A stretch of DNA of 64,000 nt from an uncultured Bacteroidia bacterium (GTDB taxonomy: Bacteria; Bacteroidota; Bacteroidia; Bacteroidales; UBA932). The stretch spans positions 1-64,000 of the forward strand of contig CADAAA010000004.1 in assembly GCA_902785785.1 (NCBI GenBank), given 5' to 3'. Under the pieces are notes generated by a model. The model was given only the letters and a program-made list of their open reading frames with translations. It was not told the origin of the DNA and searched no databases. Position numbers and translations under genes: made by a program. Shown here in pieces: positions 19,596 through 31,051 of the stretch; positions within the stretch are counted from its first letter, which is position 1, and each line of letters begins with the position of its first letter.

Positions 19596-19641
19596 AAATA
19601 ATCCGGAGATTCAGCAGTTTAACTGAATCTCCGGATTATTT
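19596..19641 (-). terminator. Long hairpin ending the V-ATPase operon
   Basis: A perfect 19-bp stem (19596-19614 with 19623-19641) encloses an 8-nt loop, 39 bp after the stop of the K subunit. The stem ends in AAATAA/TTATTT, giving only a short U-run on either strand, so it could act in both directions or as a 3'-end stabiliser. Confidence 0.7.
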
Positions 19642-19680
19642 CGACTCCCGGGAGCATGGCGCCCGGGAAAGGTCCAGGCT

Positions 19681-21870
<2,190 letters not shown>

Positions 21871-21874
<4 letters not shown>

Positions 21875-22479
21875 GCCGTTTCCTCCTCTTCTTCCAGTGC
21901 GTGACGTTCCTTCACGATCTTGGAGGATGCCTTGGAGAGGTTTTCCTCGTCCTCCATGTACCGCTTTATCTTCCTGATGGCCTCCTGGTATCCCGGAATC
22001 TGGACCTTTTCATACAGGTTGACCTTCTGGGTGGTCTTCTTGCGCTGATAGTCCAGGATGCGGCTCTTGTACTGACATACTTCGGACTCAATGCCCAGGC
22101 GGGTGAGTTCCTTCAGGATGTTGACGCCGTCGGCGTACCACGCGGGCTTGGCGAAGGCGTTGAAATCCTGGATCTCGTAATGTATCTCCTTGAGCTCGGG
22201 CACCTTGACTCCGGCAACCTTGACGGTTGCGAGGTCCACGTCCGTGATCTTGATCAGGCTGGGCTCGAACTCGTTCCAAAGGGCAGCAAGGTAGTCGTAT
22301 CTGTTCCGGGTGGCCTCCAGGTCCGCAACAAGCCGGTCGGAATAGTCCTTGGCTTTGCGCACTTCGACCCTGAGGGCGGACTCCTTGTTCTGGAGGGTAG
22401 GGAGCGCCTTCTGACGGACCTTCAGCTGCTTGCCGAGGTTATTCAGCGATGTCTTATTGTATTGGAACTTTATAGCCAT
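21871..22479 (-). CDS. ntpD: V-type ATPase subunit D (central stalk)
   Basis: A 202-residue, almost wholly helical protein with the N- and C-terminal coiled coil of the central shaft; the opening FQYNKTSLNNLGKQLKVRQ is typical. It couples catalysis in the A3B3 head to ring rotation. It lies 5 bp after subunit B and overlaps subunit I by 4 bp. The name D follows V-ATPase usage. Confidence 0.92.
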
Positions 22480-22484
22480 AACAG

Positions 22485-23807
22485 TTATTCAGCAGGCCAG
22501 TATTTGTCGATCATGGTTTGCTTTATGCCGGTCTCCGCCTTGGAAAAATACTTGGCGAACAGCTTCCACGCGGTGTCGAGCATCTCGTCTATCTTGATGT
22601 TGACATCGATGCTGAGGAGCCTTATCGCATATTCCTTGGCATAGTCCAGGCAGCGGAGGTCGTAGTCGGAGAGGTCGAAACCGTTCTCCAGTTTGGTCTT
22701 GGCGTTCTGAGCGTCGGCATAGAGGCGGACGCCGGCGTTCATGACCTGACTGTGATCCTCGCGCGTCTTCTTGCCCTGGACGAGCTGTTTCAGACGGGAC
22801 AGGGAGCGGAACGGGTCGACGATGACCTTGCCGGTATCAGTGTCGGCGCGGAGGAACAACTGTCCTTCGGTGATGTATCCAGTGTTGTCCGGGATGGCGT
22901 GCGTGATGTCTCCGTCGTTGAGGGTGGTCACGGCGATGATCGTGATCGAGCCTCCGGCGGGGAACTGCACGGCCTTCTCGTAAATCTTGGCGAGGTCGGA
23001 ATAGAGCGAGCCCGGCATCGAGTCCTTGGAAGGTATCTGGTCCATGCGGTTGGAGACGATGGACAGGGCATCGGCGTACAGCGTCATGTCCGTAAGGAGC
23101 ACGAGGACCTTCTCGTTCTTGTCAGCGGCGAAATACTCGGCGGCCGTAAGGGCCATGTCGGGGATGAGGAGGCGCTCCACGGGAGGTTCCTCTGTGGTGT
23201 TGACAAAGGAGACGATCTTCTCGAGGGCACCTGCATCCTCGAATGCATGGCGGTAGAAAAGGTAGTCATCGTTGCTCAAGCCCATGCCGCCGAGGATGAT
23301 CTTGTCCACGTCGGCTCGCAGGGCCACGTCGGCCATGACCTGGTTGTAAGGCTGGTCCGGATCAGCGAAGAACGGGATCTTCTGGCCTGAAACCAGGGTA
23401 TTGTTGAGGTCGATGCCGGCGATACCGGTAGGTATCAGCTCCGAAGGCTGCTTGCGCTTGTAGGGGTTGACGGAAGGACCGCCGATCTGGCGGACTTCGC
23501 CGTCAACTGCAGGGCCGCCGTCGATAGGATCGCCGTATGCGTTGAAGAAGCGGCCGGACAGCTGCTCGCCTACGCGGATGATCGGCGGATGGCCGAGGAA
23601 AGCTACTTCTGCATTCGTAGGGATACCTTCCGTACCCGCGAATACCTGCAGGGTGATGAGGTCGCCCTTGGTCTTGACCACCTGTGCGAGACGTCCGTCA
23701 ACGGTTGCCAGCTCGTCGTTGGTAACACCCTTCGCCCTCAGGGAAACAGTGGCCTTGGTGATGGCGTCCAACTGCGTATATACTTTGTGGTATGCTTTAG
23801 TTGCCAT
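22485..23807 (-). CDS. ntpB: V-type ATPase subunit B (non-catalytic head subunit)
   Basis: A 440-residue B subunit. It carries the beta-barrel N-domain, a degenerate nucleotide-binding fold without a Walker A lysine motif, the family blocks PYKRKQPSELIPTGIAGID and LTDMTLYADALSIVSNRMDQIPSK, and a helical C-domain. With subunit A it makes the hexameric head. The start overlaps the end of subunit A by 11 bp, a sign of translational coupling and one-to-one production. Confidence 0.95.
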   Translation of the reverse strand: MATKAYHKVYTQLDAITKATVSLRAKGVTNDELATVDGRLAQVVKTKGDLITLQVFAGTEGIPTNAEVAFLGHPPIIRVGEQLSGRFFNAYGDPIDGGPAVDGEVRQIGGPSVNPYKRKQPSELIPTGIAGIDLNNTLVSGQKIPFFADPDQPYNQVMADVALRADVDKIILGGMGLSNDDYLFYRHAFEDAGALEKIVSFVNTTEEPPVERLLIPDMALTAAEYFAADKNEKVLVLLTDMTLYADALSIVSNRMDQIPSKDSMPGSLYSDLAKIYEKAVQFPAGGSITIIAVTTLNDGDITHAIPDNTGYITEGQLFLRADTDTGKVIVDPFRSLSRLKQLVQGKKTREDHSQVMNAGVRLYADAQNAKTKLENGFDLSDYDLRCLDYAKEYAIRLLSIDVNIKIDEMLDTAWKLFAKYFSKAETGIKQTMIDKYWPAE

Positions 23808-25551
23808 TGGTCTCTAGGTGTTTGGTGATTTCTTCACGATACTTCATGAAAGGTTCGCTTTCGAACTTGCTGTAGTTCATCTGCCGCAGGAGGTTGATGA
23901 GTTCCTTGAACCATTCGCGGCATTTCTCGTAGTCGTCGAACTTGAATTCCTTGGCGCAGATGTCACTGACGAGGTCGACCATGTATTTCTGGCGCTCCAT
24001 GGGGCAGAGGCTGTCCACGGGGTCGAAACCATCCTGCTGGAGGAGCGAGAAGTCGATGAGCTCAGACTTCCAGAACGCTTCGTGGTAGCTCATCGGCACG
24101 CCGTCATCTCCGAGGATGTTGATCTGGTCGTTCGCTTCCTTGCCGCGGCGCACCAGCACCTTGAGGGCGTTTACCTTCTCCACCCATCCGTGCTCGACCG
24201 TGCGGTCGAGGTACTCGCGGATCTCCGGATACTCCAGGTATTTTGAATAGGAGTCGATGGGGTTGACGGCAGGATAGCGCTTCTGGTCGGCGCGGTTCTG
24301 CTCGAGGGCATAGAAGCAGCGGGCGGCTTTCTTGGTGGACTCGGTGACTGGCTCCTTGAGGTTTCCACCGGCAGGGGAGACCGTACCGATGAAGGTCACG
24401 GCTCCGGTCTGTCCGTTGTTCAATACGACGACACCCGCACGGGAGTAGAAGTTGGATATGATGGCTGAGAGGTCTACCGGGAATGCATCAGCTCCGGGAA
24501 GTTCCTCCATACGGTTGGACATCTCACGGAGGGCCTGGGCCCATCTGGAAGTGGAGTCGGCAAGCAACAGGCACCTAAGGCCCATCGCCCGGTAATACTC
24601 GCAGATAGTCATGGCAGTGTAGACGGATGCTTCACGGGCGGCCACCGGCATGTTGGAGGTATTGCAGACGATGGTAGTACGCTCCATCAGGTGGCGCCCA
24701 GTATGCGGATCGATAAGCTCCGGGAATTCCGTGAAGATCTCCACGACTTCGTTGGCACGCTCGCCGCATGCCGCCATGACGATGATGTCGGCCTCTCCCT
24801 GCTTGGCAATGGCGTGCTGGAGCACGGTCTTGCCGCAGCCGAACGGCCCGGGGATAAAGCCCGTACCGCCCTCGGCGATGGGATTGAACGTATCGATGAC
24901 ACGAACGCCTGTCTCCATGATCTTGAACGGCCGGGGCTTCTCCTTGTAACCCTTGATGGCGACCTTGACAGGCCATTTCTGTGTCATGGTCACATCAACA
25001 TCCTCGCCGTCTTCGCCGGTGAGGACTGCGATGACCTTGTCTATGTTGTACTCTCCGGCTTCTACGATGGATTTGACGGTATATTCACCCTTGAAGGAGA
25101 AAGGTACCATGATCTTGTGGGGAAGCCAGCCTTCCTTGACTTCTCCGAGCCAGTCGGCGGCGACGACCTTGTCGCCGGCCTTTGCGATGGGGACAAAGTC
25201 CCATGTCTTTTCGTGATCCAGCGGGTCAGTGTATTCCCCTCTCTGGAGGAAGACCTCCTTCATGGTCGTGAGGTCGTTCTGGAGGCCGTCGTAGACGCTT
25301 GAGAGCAGACCGGGGCCAAGAGTGGCCTCGAGCATCCTGCCCATGAACTCGACGGTATCCCCGTCCTTCAGGCCGCGGGTGCTTTCGAAGACCTGCACGG
25401 AAGCCCTGTCCCTGTTCACCTTGATGACCTCGGCCATGAGCTTCGTGCCCCCGAGGTCGATGAAGCAGAGTTCGTTCTCCGCCACAGGACCGTCCACCTG
25501 TACGGTCACGAGGTTGGATACGATACCCGTAACTTTTCCGGTTGTGTTCAT
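23797..25551 (-). CDS. ntpA: V-type ATPase subunit A (catalytic)
   Basis: A 584-residue catalytic subunit with the Walker A loop GPFGCGKT at residues 235-242, the non-homologous bulge region (about 115-200) that marks V/A-type A subunits, and LLLADSTSRWAQALREMSNRMEELP around the catalytic site. It hydrolyses or makes ATP in the A3B3 head. It follows the DUF2764 gene by 9 bp. Confidence 0.96.
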   Translation of the reverse strand: MNTTGKVTGIVSNLVTVQVDGPVAENELCFIDLGGTKLMAEVIKVNRDRASVQVFESTRGLKDGDTVEFMGRMLEATLGPGLLSSVYDGLQNDLTTMKEVFLQRGEYTDPLDHEKTWDFVPIAKAGDKVVAADWLGEVKEGWLPHKIMVPFSFKGEYTVKSIVEAGEYNIDKVIAVLTGEDGEDVDVTMTQKWPVKVAIKGYKEKPRPFKIMETGVRVIDTFNPIAEGGTGFIPGPFGCGKTVLQHAIAKQGEADIIVMAACGERANEVVEIFTEFPELIDPHTGRHLMERTTIVCNTSNMPVAAREASVYTAMTICEYYRAMGLRCLLLADSTSRWAQALREMSNRMEELPGADAFPVDLSAIISNFYSRAGVVVLNNGQTGAVTFIGTVSPAGGNLKEPVTESTKKAARCFYALEQNRADQKRYPAVNPIDSYSKYLEYPEIREYLDRTVEHGWVEKVNALKVLVRRGKEANDQINILGDDGVPMSYHEAFWKSELIDFSLLQQDGFDPVDSLCPMERQKYMVDLVSDICAKEFKFDDYEKCREWFKELINLLRQMNYSKFESEPFMKYREEITKHLETNGN

Positions 25552-25560
25552 ATCGTGTGG

Positions 25561-26163
25561 TTATTTTGTTTCATTGAATTCAACTCCGTTGAAGGTCCCT
25601 CGGATCTCGTCCACCAGCTTGCGGAACATCTCCCTGCCGGTTGCCTCGTCGAGGGCCATCCACCTGTCGATGATCTTCAGCTTGGCGATGTAGCCGAGGA
25701 GGGCTGAGACGTTGAAGTAGTCGAAGGTGTTGATCTCGTCTATCTTCTTCCACATCAACTCGTCCAGTCCCTTTTCGCGCGAGAGAAGGTTGGGCCCGTA
25801 TAGGACGCGGTGTACCTCAGCCTCCTCTTCGAACTCTCCTTCGTCCTCGAGGAAGATATCCGTATTCCGGGGCCTTCCGAGGCTTTCATTGAGGTAGCGG
25901 ACCTTGGCGTTCCTGACGTTGAGGTCGAAGCGGAAGAACTCGCGGAGGAATCTGTTGGGATGCGACAGCATCGCACCGTAGAACTCCGGCGTGAAGTTCT
26001 CTTCCTCATAGCCTTTCAGCAGCGTGTCGAAGAGGATATTGTCCTTGTCGGAACTGAGCTCCCGGATCTCTTTGATAAGCACGGAAGCGGAAGGACAGTC
26101 CTGCCCGGACACGTCGCTTGAGAGGGCCGGAAGCCCGGCTATCAAGTACTCGTAATTGTCCAT
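25561..26163 (-). CDS. DUF2764 family protein in the V-ATPase operon
   Basis: A 200-residue, mostly helical, soluble protein (starting MDNYEYLIAGLPAL) of the DUF2764 family, which occurs almost only in Bacteroidota-type V-ATPase operons. It lies 4 bp from subunit E and 9 bp from subunit A, in the place where other V/A operons carry subunit C. The proposal that it stands in for C (the socket between rotor ring and shaft) is inference from position, size and helical character. Confidence 0.85.
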   Translation of the reverse strand: MDNYEYLIAGLPALSSDVSGQDCPSASVLIKEIRELSSDKDNILFDTLLKGYEEENFTPEFYGAMLSHPNRFLREFFRFDLNVRNAKVRYLNESLGRPRNTDIFLEDEGEFEEEAEVHRVLYGPNLLSREKGLDELMWKKIDEINTFDYFNVSALLGYIAKLKIIDRWMALDEATGREMFRKLVDEIRGTFNGVEFNETK

Positions 26164-26167
26164 GGAC

Positions 26168-26770
26168 CTATCCGAAAAGGAGCCTCTTGGTAACCGGACG
26201 CAGATACTCGGTGATCAGTTCGTTGAAGGTCTCGTCGGTCATGCTGATGAAGTATCCGCCGTCCTTGGGCCCGATGGTGAATCCGCCTGAAAGCTTCTTG
26301 GAGAAAGATGCGCTGATTTCCTTGCCGAGGACCTTGGAGAGCTGTCCCTTGACGAAAGGTTCGAGCTCGTCCTGCAATGAAGCAGGAAGGACCACGCTAA
26401 GGTCGGAAGCGTCGTCCGTGGAGAATTTCTCGGCGATGGCCTGTAGGAATTGTTTTACGAAATCGGCTGAGGAAAGGGTGCTCTTCACCTCCTCACCGGC
26501 GAACTTGCCTATGATGAGGTTCTCGATATCGCTCTTGGTGGCCTGGAAACTCTGGGCGGCGGCCATCTTGAGGTCGGATTTGACTTTCTGGCTGTAGTCG
26601 TCAGCCTGCCTGCGCGCCTCGGAGACGATATCTTCCGCCTCTTTCCTGGCCTTGGCGACGATCTCGCCGGCCTGGCTGCGGGCTTCTTCGAGAAGCCTCT
26701 CTCCTTCTTCCCTGCCTTTGGACAGACCGTCATTGTACAGTTTGTCCGTCAATTCTTGCAGTTTGTTCAT
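26168..26770 (-). CDS. ntpE: V-type ATPase subunit E (peripheral stalk)
   Basis: A 200-residue protein with a long charged N-terminal coiled coil (about 1-95, rich in Lys/Glu/Ala) and a globular C-terminal domain, as in V/A-ATPase subunit E. It anchors the peripheral stalk to the head. It is the first gene of the ATPase set. The usual coiled-coil partner (G/H) is not visible in this operon. Confidence 0.9.
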   Translation of the reverse strand: MNKLQELTDKLYNDGLSKGREEGERLLEEARSQAGEIVAKARKEAEDIVSEARRQADDYSQKVKSDLKMAAAQSFQATKSDIENLIIGKFAGEEVKSTLSSADFVKQFLQAIAEKFSTDDASDLSVVLPASLQDELEPFVKGQLSKVLGKEISASFSKKLSGGFTIGPKDGGYFISMTDETFNELITEYLRPVTKRLLFG

Positions 26771-26788
26771 ACTTAGTGTTATTAGTGT

Positions 26789-26825
26789 AAAGGGGGGATG
26801 CTCTCCGGAGGGAGATCCCCCCCTT
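26789..26825 (-). repeat. GC-rich hairpin between the decarboxylase and V-ATPase gene sets
   Basis: AAAGGGGGGAT faces ATCCCCCCCTT across an inner CTCCGGAG palindrome, with one unpaired C. There is no clear U-run, so it is more likely an attenuator or processing site than a full terminator. I see no TAnnTTTG box facing ntpE in this gap, so the V-ATPase is probably read from upstream. Confidence 0.5.
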
Positions 26826-26867
26826 GAATATGATTAGTGTCCTAAATGGTCAGTCCGGGTGCTCCCT

Positions 26868-28010
26868 CTATCCGAGGAAGCTGAGGAGGATACCGGCCGC
26901 GACGGCCGATCCGATGACGCCGGCCACGTTAGGGGCCATGGCGTGCATGAGCAGGTGGTTCTTGGGGTTGCTCTCCCTTCCTACCACCTCGGAGACACGG
27001 GCGCTGTCAGGCACGGCCGACACGCCGGCATTTCCGATGAGCGGGTTGATCTTGCGGCCATCCTTGAGGAAGAGGTTCCAGAGCTTGACGAAGAGGACTC
27101 CCGACGTAGTAGCGATGATGAAGGAGGTGAGTCCGAGGCCGAAGATCAGGAGGGACTTTCCGGTAAGGAACTTGTCAGCCTGGGTGGAAGCACCCACAGT
27201 AAGGCCGATGAGGATGGTCGTCACATCGACGAGCGGTCCGCGGGCGGTCTCCGCCAGACGCCTGGTCACGCCGCTCTCTTTCAACAGGTTGCCGAAGAAG
27301 AGCATGCCAAGCAGCGGAAGGCCGGAAGGCACGATGAAGGCGGTGAGGATGAAGCCGATGATAGGGAATATGATCTTCTCCTTCTGGCTGACGACACGCG
27401 GGGCGGGCATCTCGATGAGGCGCTCTTTCTTGGTGGTCAGCAGGAGCATGATGGGCTTCTGGATGACGGGCACGAGGGCCATGTAAGAATAAGCGCTCAC
27501 GGCGATGGCACCCATGAGGTCCGGTGCGAGCTTGGAGGAGAGGAAGATGGCGGTAGGACCGTCGGCTCCGCCGATGATGCCGATGGCGCCGGCCTCGTTG
27601 GGGGCGAAACCGAACAGGATGGACAGGAGATAGGCCCCGAAGATGCCGATCTGCGCCGCGGCGCCGATGAGCATCAGCCGCGGCTGTGATATCAGGGCCG
27701 AGAAATCCGTCATGGCACCGATGCCCAGGAAGATCAGCGGCGGGTACCAGCCCATGCGTACACCCTGGTAAAGGGTGTTCAGCACCGAGCCGTCCTCATA
27801 GACTCCGATGTTAAGGCCGGGGAACATCGGTATGTTGCCGATGATGATGCCGAAGCCGATCGGGACGAGCAGCAGCGGCTCCCATTCCTTGACAATACCC
27901 AGGGTGATGAATATGATGCCTACGCATATCATGATGATATGCGATATGGTCATATTGGCGAACCCGGTGAATTGCCAGAACTGTACTAGACTGTCGAAAA
28001 TGTTGCCCAT
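26868..28010 (-). CDS. mmdB: Sodium-pumping carboxybiotin decarboxylase, beta subunit (OadB/MmdB family)
   Basis: A 380-residue polytopic membrane protein, about nine to eleven helices, of the OadB/MmdB/GcdB family. The key GGADGPTAIF block with the Asp essential for sodium binding and carboxybiotin decarboxylation is intact, as is the second signature region near GNLLKESGVT. It decarboxylates carboxybiotin and exports sodium. With a carboxyltransferase, gamma subunit and biotin carrier directly upstream and no biotin carboxylase, it belongs to a decarboxylase complex. Confidence 0.93.
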   Translation of the reverse strand: MGNIFDSLVQFWQFTGFANMTISHIIMICVGIIFITLGIVKEWEPLLLVPIGFGIIIGNIPMFPGLNIGVYEDGSVLNTLYQGVRMGWYPPLIFLGIGAMTDFSALISQPRLMLIGAAAQIGIFGAYLLSILFGFAPNEAGAIGIIGGADGPTAIFLSSKLAPDLMGAIAVSAYSYMALVPVIQKPIMLLLTTKKERLIEMPAPRVVSQKEKIIFPIIGFILTAFIVPSGLPLLGMLFFGNLLKESGVTRRLAETARGPLVDVTTILIGLTVGASTQADKFLTGKSLLIFGLGLTSFIIATTSGVLFVKLWNLFLKDGRKINPLIGNAGVSAVPDSARVSEVVGRESNPKNHLLMHAMAPNVAGVIGSAVAAGILLSFLG

Positions 28011-28017
28011 GCTGCGA

Positions 28018-28449
28018 TTATGCTATGGTGACGATCTTCGCTCCTTCGAGTACGGAGTCTCCCTTGTGGACGTGGATGGCGGTGACTGTACCGTCCTTCT
28101 CGGCCACGATGTCGTTCTCCATCTTCATGGCCTCGAGGACAGCTACCTTCTGACCGGACTTGATGGCCTGGCCCTCCTTGACGGATACCTCGATGATGAC
28201 GCCCGGGAGAGGGGAGTTGATGTCGGTTCCGGGACCTGCGGGGGCTGCCGCGGGAGCGGCGGCCGGAGCCGGTGCTGCCGCCGCGGCCGGGGCTGCGGCC
28301 GGAGCCGGAGCGGGCGCTGCTGCGGGAGCATTCTCCATTTCGACCTTGTAGGCCGTTCCGTTGACTGTTACGTCTGCGATGTTTCCTTCGATGGCGTTGA
28401 TGGCGACTTCGTACTGGTTGCCGTTGATCTTGAATTTATATTCTTTCAT
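28018..28449 (-). CDS. mmdC: Biotin carboxyl carrier subunit of the decarboxylase
   Basis: A 143-residue protein. An N-terminal domain (about 1-40) is joined by a Pro/Ala linker (about 42-74) to a C-terminal biotinyl domain, with biotin on Lys109 in EAMKMEN. The linker lets biotin swing between the carboxyltransferase and OadB. I start at 28449 (MKEYKFKING); the longer open frame runs back into the OadG gene with no family similarity. It lies 7 bp from OadB and 10 bp from OadG. Confidence 0.93.
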   Translation of the reverse strand: MKEYKFKINGNQYEVAINAIEGNIADVTVNGTAYKVEMENAPAAAPAPAPAAAPAAAAAPAPAAAPAAAPAGPGTDINSPLPGVIIEVSVKEGQAIKSGQKVAVLEAMKMENDIVAEKDGTVTAIHVHKGDSVLEGAKIVTIA

Positions 28450-28459
28450 GGTATGGATA

Positions 28460-29398
28460 TTATCTTGGTTGTTTTCTGAAAATCCTGGTCTTGTCGTTCC
28501 ACGCACTGCTGCTGCGCGGCTTGATGGTGATGACGAACGGCTCGGCGTCATGCGTGCTCTCGCTTAGGAAGCGGTGGAGCGCCAGGGCTATGGCCGCCTC
28601 GGTCTCTCCGCCGCATTCGGCCTGGAGGGCCATGGCTATGGCGAGAGCGATCTCCTCATCGCATCCGCCGGCCGGCAGCGAAGCTACCCCGGCCGCGCGC
28701 GTGTTGCGCTTGAAAGGATTGCGGAACTTGATCTGGCCGGAGAATACCTTGCCGGAGAAGTTGTAGATGGTGAAGAGGATGAGGAGGGCGAGGAACACCA
28801 CGGAGATGCTGACTATGGTCAGGGTGTAACCGTGGGGGTCGTTCTCCTTGACTATCTCCGCCTTGGACTTCTGGTTGTGTTTGCCGTTGACCGACCGGGG
28901 TGACGGCGCGGCGGCATGGATGTCGTCGAACACAAGCTCCTTGACATCGGTGGCGAACTTGCTTATGCTCTGTCCCTCGGGGACGCCCACGGGGATCTCG
29001 ATGCTGTCGATGACGGTGCGGCCGTCATTGCTGACGAGGTAGAGCGTGGAGCCCTCGCGGAGAGGGAAATTCAGGTAGAAGGTGCCTTTGGCGGCATCGC
29101 CGTCGGCAAAGAAGACGGCGACCTGGCGCGGACCTATCTTGGTACGCAGGTCTCCCTTGACGATAGGGCTCTTGGTGAGGTTGGACGGGTCGTCGGTGAA
29201 GTAGCAGCCGGCGATGTTGACCGTGCCCTGCGAAGTATTGAACACCTCGACCCATGGCGTGTGTTCACCGAAATCGTCCACCACCGAAGAGGTGTTGTCC
29301 ACCATGGCTTCGGAGATGATGAGGTCGATGACGTTCTGCGCCCGGAGGGACGCCGCGGCCAGGATGACGAGGGATACTGTCAGTATTCTTTTCATCAT
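28460..29398 (-). CDS. OadG-family gamma subunit with an N-terminal lamin-tail domain
   Basis: A 312-residue protein with a signal peptide (ending SLRAQ), then a lamin-tail (LTD) beta-sandwich at about 22-165 (signature ISEAM...WVEVFNTS...GCYFTDD), one membrane helix at about 188-212, and a short cytoplasmic tail with OadG-like charged and Ala-rich helices. Ordinary OadG/MmdD proteins are about 80-120 residues and lack the outer domain. The gene lies between carboxyltransferase and biotin carrier, where the gamma subunit is expected. LTD-OadG fusions occur elsewhere in Bacteroidota; the role of the outer domain is unknown. Confidence 0.85.
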   Translation of the reverse strand: MMKRILTVSLVILAAASLRAQNVIDLIISEAMVDNTSSVVDDFGEHTPWVEVFNTSQGTVNIAGCYFTDDPSNLTKSPIVKGDLRTKIGPRQVAVFFADGDAAKGTFYLNFPLREGSTLYLVSNDGRTVIDSIEIPVGVPEGQSISKFATDVKELVFDDIHAAAPSPRSVNGKHNQKSKAEIVKENDPHGYTLTIVSISVVFLALLILFTIYNFSGKVFSGQIKFRNPFKRNTRAAGVASLPAGGCDEEIALAIAMALQAECGGETEAAIALALHRFLSESTHDAEPFVITIKPRSSSAWNDKTRIFRKQPR

Positions 29399-29407
29399 AA
29401 GCCTGCT

Positions 29408-30919
29408 CTACAAAGGGAGATTGTCGTGTTTCTTGGCCGGGACCTCCTGCTGCTTGCAGCTGAGGGCCTCCAGTGCGCGGATCACGCGGAAACGGGTGTT
29501 GCGAGGCTCGATGATGTCCTCGATATAGCCTTTCTGCGCAGCCTGGTAAGGATTGCAGAACAGGTTGTTGTACTCCTCTTCGGTGACATTCTTGAGCACG
29601 CCGACGGCGCCCTTGGCGCCCATGACTGCGATCTCGGCCGAAGGCCAGGCGTAATTGATGTCACCGCGGAGTTGCTTGCAGCTCATGACGATATGTGCGC
29701 CGCCGTAGGACTTGCGCAGGGTGACGGTCACCTTGGGTACCGTGGCCTCGCCGTAAGCGTAGAGCAGCTTGGCGCCGTTGGTGATGATGGCACCATACTC
29801 CTGCTGAGTGCCGCAGAGGAATCCCGGAACGTCCACGAGCGTGACGAGGGGGATGTTGAACGCGTCGCAGAAGCGCACGAAGCGTGCGGCCTTGCGCGAG
29901 GCGTTGATGTCCAGCACGCCCGCCAGGACGTCGGGCTGGTTGGCCACGACGCCGACGCTGCGGCCGTTCATGTGGGCGAAGCCCACGATGATGTTCTTGG
30001 CGAAATCCTTGTGTACCTCCAGGAAACGGCCGTCATCCACGATGCCGGAGATGACGCGGTACATATCGTATGATTTGTTGGGATTGTCGGGAACGATCTC
30101 GTTGAGAGCGTCGTCTACGCGTGATATAGGATCGGCCGTGGGACGCTCGGGGGCCTCCTCGCGGTTGTTCTGGGGAAGATAGCCCAGGAGTTCCTTGATG
30201 GTGGCGATGCCTTCCTGCTCGGAGGCGGCGGCGAAGTGCGCCACTCCGCTCTTGGAGGCGTGGACCACGGCCCCGCCGAGCTGCTCCTGCGTGACTTCTT
30301 CGCCGGTGACGCTCTTTACGACGGCGGGTCCGGTAAGGAACATGTAGGAAGTGTCCTTGACCATGAGGGTGAAGTCAGTGAGGGCGGGGGAGTATACCGC
30401 TCCGCCGGCGCAGGGGCCGAAGATGCCGCTGATCTGCGGCACGACGCCGGAGGCAAGAATGTTGCGCTCGAAGATGTCGCCGTAGCCGGCGAGGGAGTCG
30501 ATGCCTTCCTGAATGCGGGCTCCGCCCGAATCGTTCAGGCCGATGCACGGGGCGCCGTTGCGTACAGCGAGGTCCATGACCTTGCAGATCTTCTCCGACA
30601 TGGTCTTGGAAAGGGAACCTCCCGATACGGTGAAATCCTGTGCGAAAACATATACCAGACGGCCGTCTATCGTGCCCTGACCGGTCACGACGCCATCGCC
30701 GTCAAAATGCTGGGCGTCCATGCCGAAGTTGGTGCAGCGGTGCTGGACGAACATGTCGAATTCTTCAAAACTGCCCGCGTCGAGCAGGAGCTCCAAACGC
30801 TCCCTTGCGGTGAGTTTGCCTTTCCGGTGCTGGGCGTCGATGCGCTCCTGACCGCCACCGAGCCGGGCGGAAGCCCTGCGCTCTACGAGTTCATTGATCC
30901 TATTCTGCTGTATGTTCAT
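29408..30919 (-). CDS. mmdA: Acyl-CoA carboxyltransferase subunit, probable methylmalonyl-CoA decarboxylase alpha
   Basis: A 503-residue carboxyltransferase of the propionyl-CoA carboxylase beta/MmdA family with two crotonase-like halves. Oxyanion glycines are visible in [10 protein letters not shown] and in the second half around [13 protein letters not shown] and YGGAHIVM. It moves CO2 from methylmalonyl-CoA to biotin. Because OadB, OadG and a biotin carrier follow and no biotin carboxylase is present, I read it as a sodium-pumping decarboxylase in the succinate-to-propionate route. Substrate choice over propionyl- or glutaconyl-CoA is inference from phylum and context. Confidence 0.88.
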   Translation of the reverse strand: MNIQQNRINELVERRASARLGGGQERIDAQHRKGKLTARERLELLLDAGSFEEFDMFVQHRCTNFGMDAQHFDGDGVVTGQGTIDGRLVYVFAQDFTVSGGSLSKTMSEKICKVMDLAVRNGAPCIGLNDSGGARIQEGIDSLAGYGDIFERNILASGVVPQISGIFGPCAGGAVYSPALTDFTLMVKDTSYMFLTGPAVVKSVTGEEVTQEQLGGAVVHASKSGVAHFAAASEQEGIATIKELLGYLPQNNREEAPERPTADPISRVDDALNEIVPDNPNKSYDMYRVISGIVDDGRFLEVHKDFAKNIIVGFAHMNGRSVGVVANQPDVLAGVLDINASRKAARFVRFCDAFNIPLVTLVDVPGFLCGTQQEYGAIITNGAKLLYAYGEATVPKVTVTLRKSYGGAHIVMSCKQLRGDINYAWPSAEIAVMGAKGAVGVLKNVTEEEYNNLFCNPYQAAQKGYIEDIIEPRNTRFRVIRALEALSCKQQEVPAKKHDNLPL

Positions 30920-30945
30920 TATGGTATGAATTACTTATATTCCTT

Positions 30946-30976
30946 CAAATATATAAAAAAAACCTTAATTAGGCAA
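30946..30976 (-). promoter_or_regulatory. Promoter of the decarboxylase/V-ATPase transcription unit
   Basis: On the - strand TATATTTG (30946-30953) matches the -7 consensus TAnnTTTG, and TTG lies 20 bp upstream (30974-30976), the normal Bacteroidota spacing. The start codon of mmdA is 27 bp downstream of the box. Confidence 0.75.
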
Positions 30977-30988
30977 GGTGTAGAGGCG

Positions 30989-31025
30989 AAAAAGAGACAT
31001 CCTGAAAACCAGGATGTCTCTTTTT
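30989..31025 (-). terminator. Rho-independent terminator after yebC
   Basis: A perfect 16-bp stem (30989-31004 with 31010-31025) with a 5-nt loop, rich in T on the - strand 3' side. It lies 27 bp after the yebC stop and just upstream of the mmdA promoter, insulating the two. Confidence 0.88.
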
Positions 31026-31051
31026 TATACTATTTGATCCGGATGGATGGA

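Larger units (their letters stand above)
19340..19680. other. Non-coding junction between the PUL and the V-ATPase operon
   Basis: No convincing gene lies here. Besides the two terminators listed separately, it holds a perfect 10-bp inverted repeat (ATGTTCGCAA at 19472-19481 with TTGCGAACAT at 19501-19510) and an uninterrupted run of 11 G at 19566-19576. The two operons converge on it. Confidence 0.7.

Noticed and set aside
28240-28330. GC-rich repeat-like stretch considered as microsatellite or small CRISPR
   Set aside because: It codes for the Pro/Ala linker of the biotin carrier; no regular repeat-spacer pattern.
29408-30919. Propionyl-CoA carboxylase beta subunit as the primary reading
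   Set aside because: No biotin carboxylase subunit is present, and OadB/OadG partners follow, so the decarboxylase reading is favoured.
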